Positions 1-6,545 of a stretch of DNA of 10,445 nt are shown one piece after another. The stretch is taken from positions 1 to 10,445 of the forward strand of contig NVSO02000156.1 in the NCBI GenBank assembly GCA_002401305.2, given 5' to 3'. The notes beneath the pieces are model-generated. The model was not told where the DNA came from, made no database searches, and worked only from the letters and a program-made list of their open reading frames with translations. The first letter of the stretch is position 1; each line of letters opens with the position of its first letter. The DNA comes from Rhodobiaceae bacterium. Its GTDB lineage: Bacteria > Pseudomonadota > Alphaproteobacteria > Parvibaculales > Parvibaculaceae. The position numbers were made by a program, and so were the translations under genes.

Positions 1-274
1 AATCGCCCACTTTGAAATTCTCATTGTTGGATTTCAAAACTTGGCCAACAGCGCCGCCTTCAAGGGCCGCGCCAATTTGGAACGGAGGAACATAGCTCTC
101 GCGGTCCATCATCCGTCCACGCATATAGGGGTCAACTGACATCCAAATGTTGCGCACGAGGAATTCTCCTGCACCAGGTTCCCCCAGCTCAGTTGTACCG
201 ACTTGAAAGTCGCTTTCCTTTGGTTCGCCATTTGGACGAGCCGCCAATTGAATTTCTCTACTTGTGTAAGACAT
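1..274 (-). CDS. NADP-dependent oxidoreductase, MDR family (N-terminal part, runs off window)
   Basis: Only the first 91 codons are in the window; the gene continues past position 1. The translation starts MSYTSREIQLAARPNGEP and contains VDPYMRGRM (residues 48-56), a hallmark of the zinc-free MDR branch that includes E. coli CurA and leukotriene B4 12-hydroxydehydrogenase/prostaglandin reductase. What is visible is the GroES-like catalytic domain; the NADPH-binding Rossmann domain lies outside. Family members reduce alpha,beta-unsaturated ketones or aldehydes with NADPH in the cytoplasm; the substrate here cannot be inferred. ATG at 274 is chosen because AGGAGA (284-279) precedes it at normal spacing and the length matches the family N-terminus. 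An in-frame ATG at 346 would add 24 residues (MGLFSTLFGSKK...) and overlaps the stop of the upstream gene as TAATG, so it is a real alternative. It lies downstream of a second MDR gene on the same strand, probably in one operon. Confidence 0.88.
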   Translation of the reverse strand, partial: MSYTSREIQLAARPNGEPKESDFQVGTTELGEPGAGEFLVRNIWMSVDPYMRGRMMDRESYVPPFQIGAALEGGAVGQVLKSNNENFKVGD

Positions 275-345
275 TGTGTCTCCTGTTTTTTTGGTTGGTA
301 ATTCGGAATTCTTTTTTGAGCCAAAAAGCGTGCTGAACAGTCCCA

Positions 346-450
346 TTAGACCCTCACCATCCGCTTGCCACGGTTTTCACCCGCGAGCAGTCCGATGAGT
401 GCCGCTGGTGTGTTCTCTAGCCCGTCAATAATATCTTCTTGAACTTTGAT
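346..450 (-). pseudogene. C-terminal remnant of the interrupted MDR oxidoreductase
   Basis: Directly after the TAG at 453-451 the same frame reads IKVQEDIIDGLENTP, then a segment ending GLLAGENRGKRMVRV, then TAA at 348-346. From memory, CurA-type proteins end in the pattern W-V-x-E-x-K-I-x-Y-R-E-[DE]-I-x-[DE]-GLENAP...GLLxGxNxGKxVxRV, so this 34-codon tail is the expected C-terminus. The TAG stands at the position usually held by lysine (AAG to TAG, one base). With the tail, the gene would be 332 codons, a normal family length. No other stop or frameshift is visible, so the lesion is either very recent or an artefact. The TAA overlaps an ATG (TAATG) in the frame of the downstream MDR gene, as in translationally coupled genes. 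Confidence 0.8.
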
Positions 451-1344
451 CTAGCCTTCAGCGACCCATTTCACAAGCTCAGCCGTCGCGGCCTCACGCT
501 TGTCATAAAAGTCACTGACGATAAATCCCTGAACCCGCAGGCGTTTGGTAACGATGAGTCCGGGAATGCCACGTGGACCATGTTTAGGTGCATCGCCGTC
601 ATATTGAGAAACAGCACCGCAGCATGCAATCCGTCCCATATTGTTCATGCGGAAGAGAGCAGCTTCCAAGATGTCACCGCCAACATTGTCGAAGTAAACA
701 TCAATGCCTTCTGGACACGCAGCTTTAAGAGCTTTGTGAACCGGCTCATTTTTGTAATCAACAGCCGCGTCAAAGCCCAACTCATCGACGAGCCATTTGC
801 ATTTTTCAGCACCACCCGCGATCCCAACAACCCGGCATCCTTTAAGTTTGGCGATTTGGCCGACGATTGACCCAACAGACCCAGCCGCGGCCGACACCAC
901 AATTGTTTCGCCAGCTTTTGGTTGGCCAACTTCTAACAAGCCAAAATAGGCTGTGAGACCCGCAATGCCATAAACGCTGATAAGATAGGAAAGCGGCTCA
1001 AGGCGCGGCACGCTGTTAAGATTTTTGGCGGGAAGGGCGATGTATTCTTGCCATCCAGTATCCGCGAATACCAAGTCGCCAACAGCAAAACCTTCGGCCT
1101 TGCTCTCAATCACCTCGGCAAGCCCGCCGCCAGCCATCACTTGGCCTGATTCTAAGGCATCCCGGTATGTGGCGCCTTGCATCCAAGCTCTATTGGCCGC
1201 ATCCAACGAAATAAGGATGGTTTTGAGCAAAACCTCTCCTGCCGAAATTGAGGGCATTGGCGCTTCTGCGAGCTTAAAGTGCGTCGGGGACAGCTTACCC
1301 TTGGGTAATTCAACCAGTTGAATCTGACGATTAATCCCAGCCAT
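451..1344 (-). CDS. NADP-dependent oxidoreductase, MDR family, truncated by in-frame TAG
   Basis: This encodes 297 residues of a zinc-free medium-chain reductase of the CurA/LTB4DH type. An N-terminal GroES-like domain (about 1-120) is followed by a Rossmann domain with the nucleotide-binding loop AAAGSVGS (152-159), VVGIAGG (172-178), FDNVGGD (218-224) and GFIVSDF (273-279). No catalytic zinc ligand pattern is apparent, as expected for this branch. ATG at 1344 is preferred: GGAGGAG (1357-1351) sits six bases upstream, and the family N-terminus begins with this MAGINRQIQL. An ATG at 1350 is less well placed and one at 1413 would add unrelated residues. The frame stops at TAG (453-451) after WVAEG, but continues in register to a TAA at 348-346 with a normal family C-terminus, so the gene is interrupted. 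The lost segment is the C-terminal part that folds back on the catalytic domain, so the short product is probably inactive unless the TAG is read through or is a sequencing error. Confidence 0.85.
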   Translation of the reverse strand: MAGINRQIQLVELPKGKLSPTHFKLAEAPMPSISAGEVLLKTILISLDAANRAWMQGATYRDALESGQVMAGGGLAEVIESKAEGFAVGDLVFADTGWQEYIALPAKNLNSVPRLEPLSYLISVYGIAGLTAYFGLLEVGQPKAGETIVVSAAAGSVGSIVGQIAKLKGCRVVGIAGGAEKCKWLVDELGFDAAVDYKNEPVHKALKAACPEGIDVYFDNVGGDILEAALFRMNNMGRIACCGAVSQYDGDAPKHGPRGIPGLIVTKRLRVQGFIVSDFYDKREAATAELVKWVAEG

Positions 1345-1571
1345 TATCATCTCCTCCAGATGTTTAATATCGATGGCAAGGAAGATAGTCTGAAAAACGT
1401 CGGGGAACAGCAAATTTGTCGCATTTCACGTGGATGTTATGTCAACTTAGCTGTGCAAGTTTGAACAATGGGAGAAATGCGCTCTTCCTATTGTGGAGAA
1501 CGGCTAGGCGGGCTAGAAATGCCTCCCCAATTCAACTCTAAGGTCTTGTTTCATAGGCGATTCTAATCAGC
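1345..1571. promoter_or_regulatory. Divergent intergenic region between the MDR operon and nadE-gltX
   Basis: This 227-base spacer must hold the promoters for the minus-strand oxidoreductase genes and for nadE. The only clear element is the Shine-Dalgarno GGAGGAG (1357-1351) of the MDR gene. nadE has no good Shine-Dalgarno site; the closest purine run is AGGCGA, about 11 bases before its ATG. I found no convincing -35/-10 pair on either strand and no strong inverted repeat. A 35-codon frame at 1434-1541 has no ribosome site and is not called. Confidence 0.4.
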
Positions 1572-3239
1572 ATGATTGATACGTTAAAAATAGCATTGGC
1601 CCAATTGAACCCCGTTGTGGGGGATATTGCTGGCAATATTGAGAAAGCCCGGACCGCGCGCAAAGTCGCTGCGGAGCAGGGCGCGGACTTGATTGTCTTT
1701 CCTGAATTGTTCTTGGTGGGCTATCCCCCCGAAGATTTGGTGCTCAAGCCTGCGTTTTTGCGAGCTGCAGAAGAAGCGCTCGACACGTTGGCTGCAGAAA
1801 CGGCTGATGGCGGTCCCGCATTGCTCATTGGCGCTCCTTTGATGCAAGAGGGAAAACGCCTCAATGCGGTTGTTCTTTTGGACGAGGGCAAACGGGTGGC
1901 GACCCGCTATAAGGTCTTCCTCCCCAATTACGGGGTATTCGACGAGCCACGCGTTTTTGATTCTGGCCCCTTGCCGGGACCAATCAATTTCAGAGGCGTG
2001 CGCATCGGCGTACCAATCTGTGAAGATATTTGGTCTTCAGACGTTATTGAATGTCTTGAAGAGAGTGGCGCTGAAATGTTGCTCGTGCCCAATGGCTCAC
2101 CTTTTGCCTTGGGAAAATTTGACGTGCGTGTCCAACATTGTGTTGCCCGCATCAAAGAAAGCGGATTGCCACTGGCCTATGTCAACCAAATCGGTGGACA
2201 GGACGAACTGGTATTTGATGGCGGCTCCTTTGTTCTAAATGCCAATGCGGAACTAGCCGTGCAAATGCCAGCTTGGCGCGAAGAAATCACGCTCACTCGA
2301 TGGGCCCGTGGGTCTGATGGCACATGGTCGTGTGAACGTGGCGTACAGCATGCCTTGGTGGAAGAGGGGCTTGCCTCGATCTACCAAGCAGTGACGCTTG
2401 GCTTGCGTGACTATGTTGAAAAAAACAGATTTCCCGGCATTGTGTTGGGATTGTCCGGCGGAATTGACAGCGCCCTATGCGCGGCCATTGCTGTGGATGC
2501 CCTGGGTCCAGAGCGGGTCCATTGCATCATGTTGCCGTATAAATATACCAGTGCAGACAGCCTCACCGATGCAGATGAATGTGCTGAATTGCTGGGCGTA
2601 AAGTACGAAACCATCCCGATCCAAAAGCCTGTCGAGGGTTTTTTGGAGACATTGGGGGACATGTTTGCAGGCACCGAAGCCGACACCACAGAAGAAAATA
2701 TTCAATCGCGCACACGTGGTGTTATCTTGATGGCGGTGTCCAATAAGTTCGGCTCGATGGTTGTGACCACTGGCAATAAGTCCGAGGTTTCCATTGGCTA
2801 TGCCACGTTGTATGGCGATATGAATGGCGGCTTTAATCCGATCAAAGATCTTTATAAGATGCAGGTCTTTGCATTGTCGCAGTGGCGTAATGAAAACCAC
2901 CCGACAGGCGTCAAGGGCCCTGCTGGCGAAGTGATCCCTACCAACATCATCACCAAACCACCAAGCGCTGAATTGAGAGAAGACCAGACTGACCAAGATA
3001 ACCTCCCTCCTTACGAGGTGCTGGACGATATCTTGGAATGTCTGGTTGAAAAGGAAATGGCCGTAAGCGAGATTGTCGCTAGAGGTCACGAAGAAGAGGT
3101 CGTGCGCCGCATTCAGCACCTCCTCTATATTGCAGAATACAAACGTCGTCAGGCGGCCCCCGGTGTGAAAATCGGCGAACGCAATTTTGGCCGCGACCGA
3201 CGTTATCCCATTACCAACGGCTTTCGAGACGTAACCTAG
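1572..3239 (+). CDS. nadE: Glutamine-dependent NAD+ synthetase
   Basis: NadE catalyses the last step of NAD+ synthesis: ATP-dependent amidation of nicotinic acid adenine dinucleotide, using ammonia released from glutamine. The 555-residue protein has both domains of the long form. The N-terminal nitrilase-type glutaminase domain (about 5-260) carries the expected triad: E45 in FPELFLVGYPPEDLV, K114 in RYKVFLPNYGVFDE and C150 in GVPICEDIW. The C-terminal synthetase domain (about 270-545) has the PP-loop SGGIDS (295-300), then TTGNKSE (399-405) and YGDMNGGF (414-421), which belong to the ATP and NaAD sites. The length fits glutamine-dependent bacterial enzymes of this group. The ATG is set by alignment of MIDTLKIALAQLNPVVGDI to the family start, since the Shine-Dalgarno site is poor. 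The stop lies eight bases before gltX, so the two are very probably co-transcribed. Confidence 0.97.
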   Translation: MIDTLKIALAQLNPVVGDIAGNIEKARTARKVAAEQGADLIVFPELFLVGYPPEDLVLKPAFLRAAEEALDTLAAETADGGPALLIGAPLMQEGKRLNAVVLLDEGKRVATRYKVFLPNYGVFDEPRVFDSGPLPGPINFRGVRIGVPICEDIWSSDVIECLEESGAEMLLVPNGSPFALGKFDVRVQHCVARIKESGLPLAYVNQIGGQDELVFDGGSFVLNANAELAVQMPAWREEITLTRWARGSDGTWSCERGVQHALVEEGLASIYQAVTLGLRDYVEKNRFPGIVLGLSGGIDSALCAAIAVDALGPERVHCIMLPYKYTSADSLTDADECAELLGVKYETIPIQKPVEGFLETLGDMFAGTEADTTEENIQSRTRGVILMAVSNKFGSMVVTTGNKSEVSIGYATLYGDMNGGFNPIKDLYKMQVFALSQWRNENHPTGVKGPAGEVIPTNIITKPPSAELREDQTDQDNLPPYEVLDDILECLVEKEMAVSEIVARGHEEEVVRRIQHLLYIAEYKRRQAAPGVKIGERNFGRDRRYPITNGFRDVT

Positions 3240-3247
3240 GAATACCC

Positions 3248-4591
3248 ATGACTGTCACTGTTCGCTTTGCACCCAGCCCCACAGGTCAACTTCACGTCGG
3301 CAACTACCGTGCTGCGCTTTTCAACTGGCTCTATGCAAAGAAGCATGGCGGTAAATTCATTCTGCGTCTTGATGATACGGATTTGGAACGCTCCACCCAA
3401 GAATATGCAGACGGCATCAAAGCTGATTTGGCGTGGGCAGGCTTGCCGCATGACGAATTGTTCCGTCAGTCCGACCGCTTTGATCGCTATGACCTTGCGA
3501 CCGAAAAACTGAAGGAAATGGGCCTTCTATACGCATGTTACGAAACGGCAGATGAATTGGATCTCAAGCGTAAGCGCCTGCAAGCTCGCGGCCTGCCACC
3601 TGTCTATGACCGCGCAGGCAAAGCCTTGACGCAGGAAGAACGGACAGCGCTTGAAGCCGAGGGACGTAAGCCCCACTGGCGTTTTCTTCTGGATCCGCAA
3701 ATGGTGGAATGGGAAGATGTGATCAAGGGTCACACGCGTGCCGATCCTAAGTCCTTGTCGGACCCTATTTTGATCCGTGATGATGGCAGCTATCTCTACA
3801 CCCTCCCAAGCGTGGTGGATGATATTGAGATGGGCATCACTCTGGTGATACGAGGAGATGACCACACCACGAATACGGGTGCCCAAATTCAAATCTTCAA
3901 GGCACTGGGCGCAACACTCCCACAATTCGGGCATTATTCTTTGTTGGTTGATGCTGAGGGCAAACCTCTCTCCAAACGTCTGCGCGGTGAACTGTCACTT
4001 GAAGCCATTCGGGAAAAAGGTTTCGAACCACTCACACTTGCAGCCCAATTGGCGCGTCTGGGCACGTCCCATGCGCCCGAAGCTATGCTGAGCATGGACG
4101 AGATCGTCGACGATTTTAAACTTGATGCGTTTGGTGTCAGTCAAGTGCGCTTTGACCTGAAAGATTTGGAACGGCTGAACGCCAGTCTCATGCATCTAAC
4201 GCCCTTCGAGACGGTGAAGGACCGCCTTGCGGAGCGGGGTATCACAGATGAAAACTTCTGGAATACTGTGCGTGCGAACCTAACTTTGTTCGACGGCGTT
4301 GCAGAATGGTGGCACATCATTCATGGGCCTGTAGAGCCTGTGATTGAAGACGAAGATGCCGAAATGATTGAGCAAGCCGCCGCATTGTTGCCTGCTGAGC
4401 CGTGGGACCTTGAAACATGGAAAACTTGGACAACGGAAGTGAAGAGTGCGACGGGTCGAAAAGGGCGGGGTCTCTTTATGCCGCTTCGCAAAGCGTTGAC
4501 CGGACTTCATCATGGACCTGAGCTGGCAAACCTGTTACCTCTTATTGGTCGGGAGCGCGTACTTGTACGATTAACCGGCGCAAGAGATTGA
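3248..4591 (+). CDS. gltX: Glutamate--tRNA ligase (GluRS, short alphaproteobacterial form)
   Basis: This class I aminoacyl-tRNA synthetase charges tRNA with glutamate in the cytoplasm. The 447 residues start with the catalytic Rossmann fold: FAPSPTGQLHVGN (7-19) holds the HIGH-like signature as HVGN, LRLDDTDLERS (39-49) contacts the acceptor end, and the KMSKS-like loop is PLSKR (240-244). The anticodon-binding part follows (about 300-447) with FDLKDLERLNA (302-312). The Cys-rich zinc insertion of E. coli GluRS is not conserved; only C97 is visible there. Alphaproteobacteria commonly carry two GluRS genes, and this one resembles the shorter, LSKR-containing copy. Whether it charges tRNA-Glu, tRNA-Gln (for GatCAB amidation) or both cannot be read from the sequence. 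AGGA at 3237-3240 overlaps the nadE stop and serves the ATG at 3248. A terminator follows at once. Confidence 0.96.
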   Translation: MTVTVRFAPSPTGQLHVGNYRAALFNWLYAKKHGGKFILRLDDTDLERSTQEYADGIKADLAWAGLPHDELFRQSDRFDRYDLATEKLKEMGLLYACYETADELDLKRKRLQARGLPPVYDRAGKALTQEERTALEAEGRKPHWRFLLDPQMVEWEDVIKGHTRADPKSLSDPILIRDDGSYLYTLPSVVDDIEMGITLVIRGDDHTTNTGAQIQIFKALGATLPQFGHYSLLVDAEGKPLSKRLRGELSLEAIREKGFEPLTLAAQLARLGTSHAPEAMLSMDEIVDDFKLDAFGVSQVRFDLKDLERLNASLMHLTPFETVKDRLAERGITDENFWNTVRANLTLFDGVAEWWHIIHGPVEPVIEDEDAEMIEQAAALLPAEPWDLETWKTWTTEVKSATGRKGRGLFMPLRKALTGLHHGPELANLLPLIGRERVLVRLTGARD

Positions 4592-4614
4592 AAAGGCTGA
4601 TATATTCAGCTTTT
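4591..4614 (+). terminator. Intrinsic terminator of nadE-gltX
   Basis: GCTGA (4596-4600) and TCAGC (4606-4610) pair around the loop TATAT. The stem extends into AAAA (4591-4594) against TTTT (4611-4614), with G4595 bulged. The T run directly follows the GC part of the stem, as in a Rho-independent terminator. It begins on the last base of the gltX stop codon. It could limit read-through into the cimA leader. The stem is short, so it may leak. Confidence 0.65.
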
Positions 4615-4635
4615 GACAAGTGATTGGAACGGCAA

Positions 4636-4692
4636 ATGGCACTCGCGACACGTGCGATTATTATTAAGGGTATGATTACCTGGGGCTCATAA
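4636..4692 (+). CDS. Candidate isoleucine leader peptide upstream of cimA
   Basis: An 18-codon frame reads MALATRAIIIKGMITWGS and ends with TAA. It contains three consecutive Ile codons (ATT at 4657-4665) and a fourth at 4675-4677, so 4 of 18 codons are Ile. The next gene, 167 bases downstream, is cimA, whose pathway makes isoleucine. Leader peptides rich in the end-product amino acid are the known sensor in attenuation of ilv, leu, his and trp operons. GGAA (4626-4629) lies six bases before the ATG and could be a weak ribosome site. Against it: the only near-perfect promoter element, TTGACA at 4613-4618, would place transcription initiation inside this frame if it is a -35 box, and its -10 partner is poor. 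I have no comparative data, so this is inference from codon content and position. Confidence 0.5.
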   Translation: MALATRAIIIKGMITWGS

Positions 4693-4821
4693 AAGCCGCT
4701 GCCGTTCGCACTTGCCTAACTTCCCAAAAGAAAAAAGCAACCGATCGGCGCGATAGCTCCGACCTGCCCGCCATGCACGGCGTCACGGTCTGATAATTGT
4801 CGAACGAAGTGTTGCGATCTG

Positions 4822-4837
4822 TCTTGAAAATTCAAGA
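4822..4837. promoter_or_regulatory. 16-bp palindrome before cimA (possible operator or hairpin)
   Basis: TCTTGAA and TTCAAGA form a perfect 7+2+7 inverted repeat centred on AA, 22 bases before the cimA ATG. The two-base centre is too tight for a stable RNA hairpin without opening the inner pairs, so a DNA-binding site for a dimeric regulator is at least as likely. No regulator family is recognised. Confidence 0.35.
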
Positions 4838-4859
4838 GCGGAAAAGTTAGGTTGAGACT

Positions 4860-6527
4860 ATGAGCAAGCAAACCAAAAAAGAGCGTCTATACCTGTTTGA
4901 CACCACTTTGCGCGACGGGGCGCAAACCCAAGGTGTGGACTTCAGCGTGGAAGACAAGAAGCTTATTGCGGGCTTGCTTGACGACATCGGCATTGACTAT
5001 ATCGAGGGGGGCTACCCCGGTGCCAACCCAACCGACACAAGTTTCTTCAGTGAAAAGCCAAACTTCAAAAATGCGACCTTTACCGCCTTCGGCATGACGA
5101 AGCGGGCAGGGCGCAGTGCTGACAATGATCCCGGTCTTGCCATGATCTTAGATAGCGAAGCCGATGCTATTTGTCTGGTCGCTAAGGCTTGGGATTTCCA
5201 TGTCAAAGTGGCGCTGGAAATTTCCAACGAAGAAAACCTCGAATGTATCGCAGATAGTGTGCGCGCTGTTGTGGCGCGTGGTCGTGAATCCTTGATCGAT
5301 TGCGAACACTTTTTCGATGGTTACAAAGCCAACCCAGAATATGCATTGAGCTGCCTGAAAACCGCTGCCGAAAGCGGTGCTCGTTGGATGGTGTTGTGCG
5401 ACACCAATGGCGGCACGCTGCCGCATGAAATCGAAGCGATCGTGGGTGAAGCAATCAAACACGTGCCCGGCGAGAAATTGGGCATCCATTGCCACAATGA
5501 CACTGAAAATGCAGTTGCCAATACTCTGGCGGCCGTGCGTGCAGGGGTGCGCCAAATTCAAGGCACTCTGAACGGTTTGGGCGAGCGATGCGGCAATGCC
5601 AATATGGTGTCGCTCATCCCAACCCTCTTACTCAAAACAGAGTTCTCAGAGCATTTTGAAATCGGCGTTGGCACTGACCAGTTGAAAAAGATCACACATA
5701 TTTCCCGGACGTTGGATGAACTTCTAAACCGCGCACCCGATAGATATGCGCCCTACGTAGGCGACGCCGCATTCGCGTCAAAAGCAGGCATCCATGTATC
5801 TGCGTTGATGAAGGACCCGACAACCTATGAGCACGTTCCCCCGGAATTGGTGGGGAATAAGCGTCGGGTGTCTGTGTCGGACCAAGCAGGCCGTTCAAAT
5901 GTTGTGGCGGAGTTGGAGGCCGGGGGCATCCCCGTTGACCCTAAAGATCCGCGCCTCTCGCGCTTGCTCGATCAGGTGAAAGAACGTGAATTCTTAGGCT
6001 ATTCATACGACGGGGCAGCTGCGTCTTTTCAATTGCTCGCGCGCCGGGTCTTGGGCGATGTGCCCGAGTTTTTCGACGTAAGTTCCTTCCGTGTGCTTGT
6101 TGAGCGCCGGTACAATGCTGTTGGTGAATTGGTGACCATCTCCGAAGCAACTGTGAAGGTCTCTGTGGATGGCGTGCAAACCATCTCAGTGGGAGAAGGC
6201 AATGGTCCAATCAACGCTCTTGACGAAGCGCTGCGGAAAGACCTCGGGAAATATCAATCGATCATCGATGACATTCGTTTGGTCGACTTCAAAGTGCGCA
6301 TTTTGACCGGCGGCACGGAGGCGGTGACACGCGTTCTCATCGAGAGTGCCGACAGTTCCGGCCATCGTTGGTTTACGGTGGGTGTGTCAGCAAATATTGT
6401 AGATGCCTCTTTCCAAGCTCTGACCGACAGCATTACCTACAAGTTGTTGCGCGAAAATGCCCCGGCGCCGCTGAACGCGAAGACAAAGATGGCGAGCGCG
6501 GCACCCACATTGAAAGCTCCCGTATAA
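4860..6527 (+). CDS. cimA: Citramalate synthase
   Basis: CimA condenses pyruvate with acetyl-CoA to (R)-citramalate, the first step of the threonine-independent route to 2-oxobutyrate and isoleucine. The 555 residues comprise an HMGL-like TIM barrel (about 8-290) and a C-terminal LeuA-type regulatory domain (about 400-530). DTTLRDGAQTQGVDFS (14-29) carries the catalytic Arg and metal-binding Asp of the family; HCHND (210-214) and GLGERCGNAN (239-248) supply the other metal-site residues. The QTQGVDFS form and the length point to the TIGR00977-type citramalate synthase, not 2-isopropylmalate synthase or homocitrate synthase. In characterised CimA enzymes the C-terminal domain binds isoleucine for feedback inhibition. 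The last ~25 residues, rich in Ala, Lys and Pro, look like a disordered tail. TTAGG at 4847-4851 precedes the ATG. rarD follows after 18 bases. Confidence 0.95.
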   Translation: MSKQTKKERLYLFDTTLRDGAQTQGVDFSVEDKKLIAGLLDDIGIDYIEGGYPGANPTDTSFFSEKPNFKNATFTAFGMTKRAGRSADNDPGLAMILDSEADAICLVAKAWDFHVKVALEISNEENLECIADSVRAVVARGRESLIDCEHFFDGYKANPEYALSCLKTAAESGARWMVLCDTNGGTLPHEIEAIVGEAIKHVPGEKLGIHCHNDTENAVANTLAAVRAGVRQIQGTLNGLGERCGNANMVSLIPTLLLKTEFSEHFEIGVGTDQLKKITHISRTLDELLNRAPDRYAPYVGDAAFASKAGIHVSALMKDPTTYEHVPPELVGNKRRVSVSDQAGRSNVVAELEAGGIPVDPKDPRLSRLLDQVKEREFLGYSYDGAAASFQLLARRVLGDVPEFFDVSSFRVLVERRYNAVGELVTISEATVKVSVDGVQTISVGEGNGPINALDEALRKDLGKYQSIIDDIRLVDFKVRILTGGTEAVTRVLIESADSSGHRWFTVGVSANIVDASFQALTDSITYKLLRENAPAPLNAKTKMASAAPTLKAPV

Positions 6528-6545
6528 GCGGGCCCGGAGAAAAAC

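Larger units (their letters stand above)
4631..4851 (+). promoter_or_regulatory. cimA 5' leader with candidate alternative RNA structures
   Basis: Complementary segments suggest a switching leader. Structure A: GGCAA (4631-4635) with TTGCC (4712-4716), and GTGCGA (4652-4657, ending on the first base of the Ile run) with TCGCAC (4706-4711). This encloses GGTA/TACC (4669-4672/4677-4680) and GGCT/AGCC (4684-4687/4694-4697). Structure B: CCTAACTT (4715-4722) with AAGTTAGG (4844-4851), which contains the likely cimA Shine-Dalgarno bases. A and B share 4715-4716, so the two compete at those bases. A further hairpin lies between them: GACC/GGTC (4761-4764/4787-4790) around CGCC/GGCG (4769-4772/4779-4782). 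It has no T run, so control of translation initiation fits better than a classic terminator. No folding calculation was done. Confidence 0.4.

Noticed and set aside
439..870. 143-codon plus-strand frame opposite the MDR gene
   Set aside because: It lies antisense to a well-supported reductase, has no ribosome site, and its translation resembles no family I know.
1434..1541. 35-codon frame in the spacer before nadE
   Set aside because: No Shine-Dalgarno site and no recognisable sequence; expected by chance in 227 bases.
2475..3119. 214-codon minus-strand frame inside nadE
   Set aside because: It is the mirror of the conserved NadE synthetase domain, with Cys/His-rich composition typical of antisense frames.
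4601..4606. TATATT as a -10 box for the cimA leader
   Set aside because: It is the loop of the gltX terminator and no -35-like hexamer lies 16-18 bases upstream.
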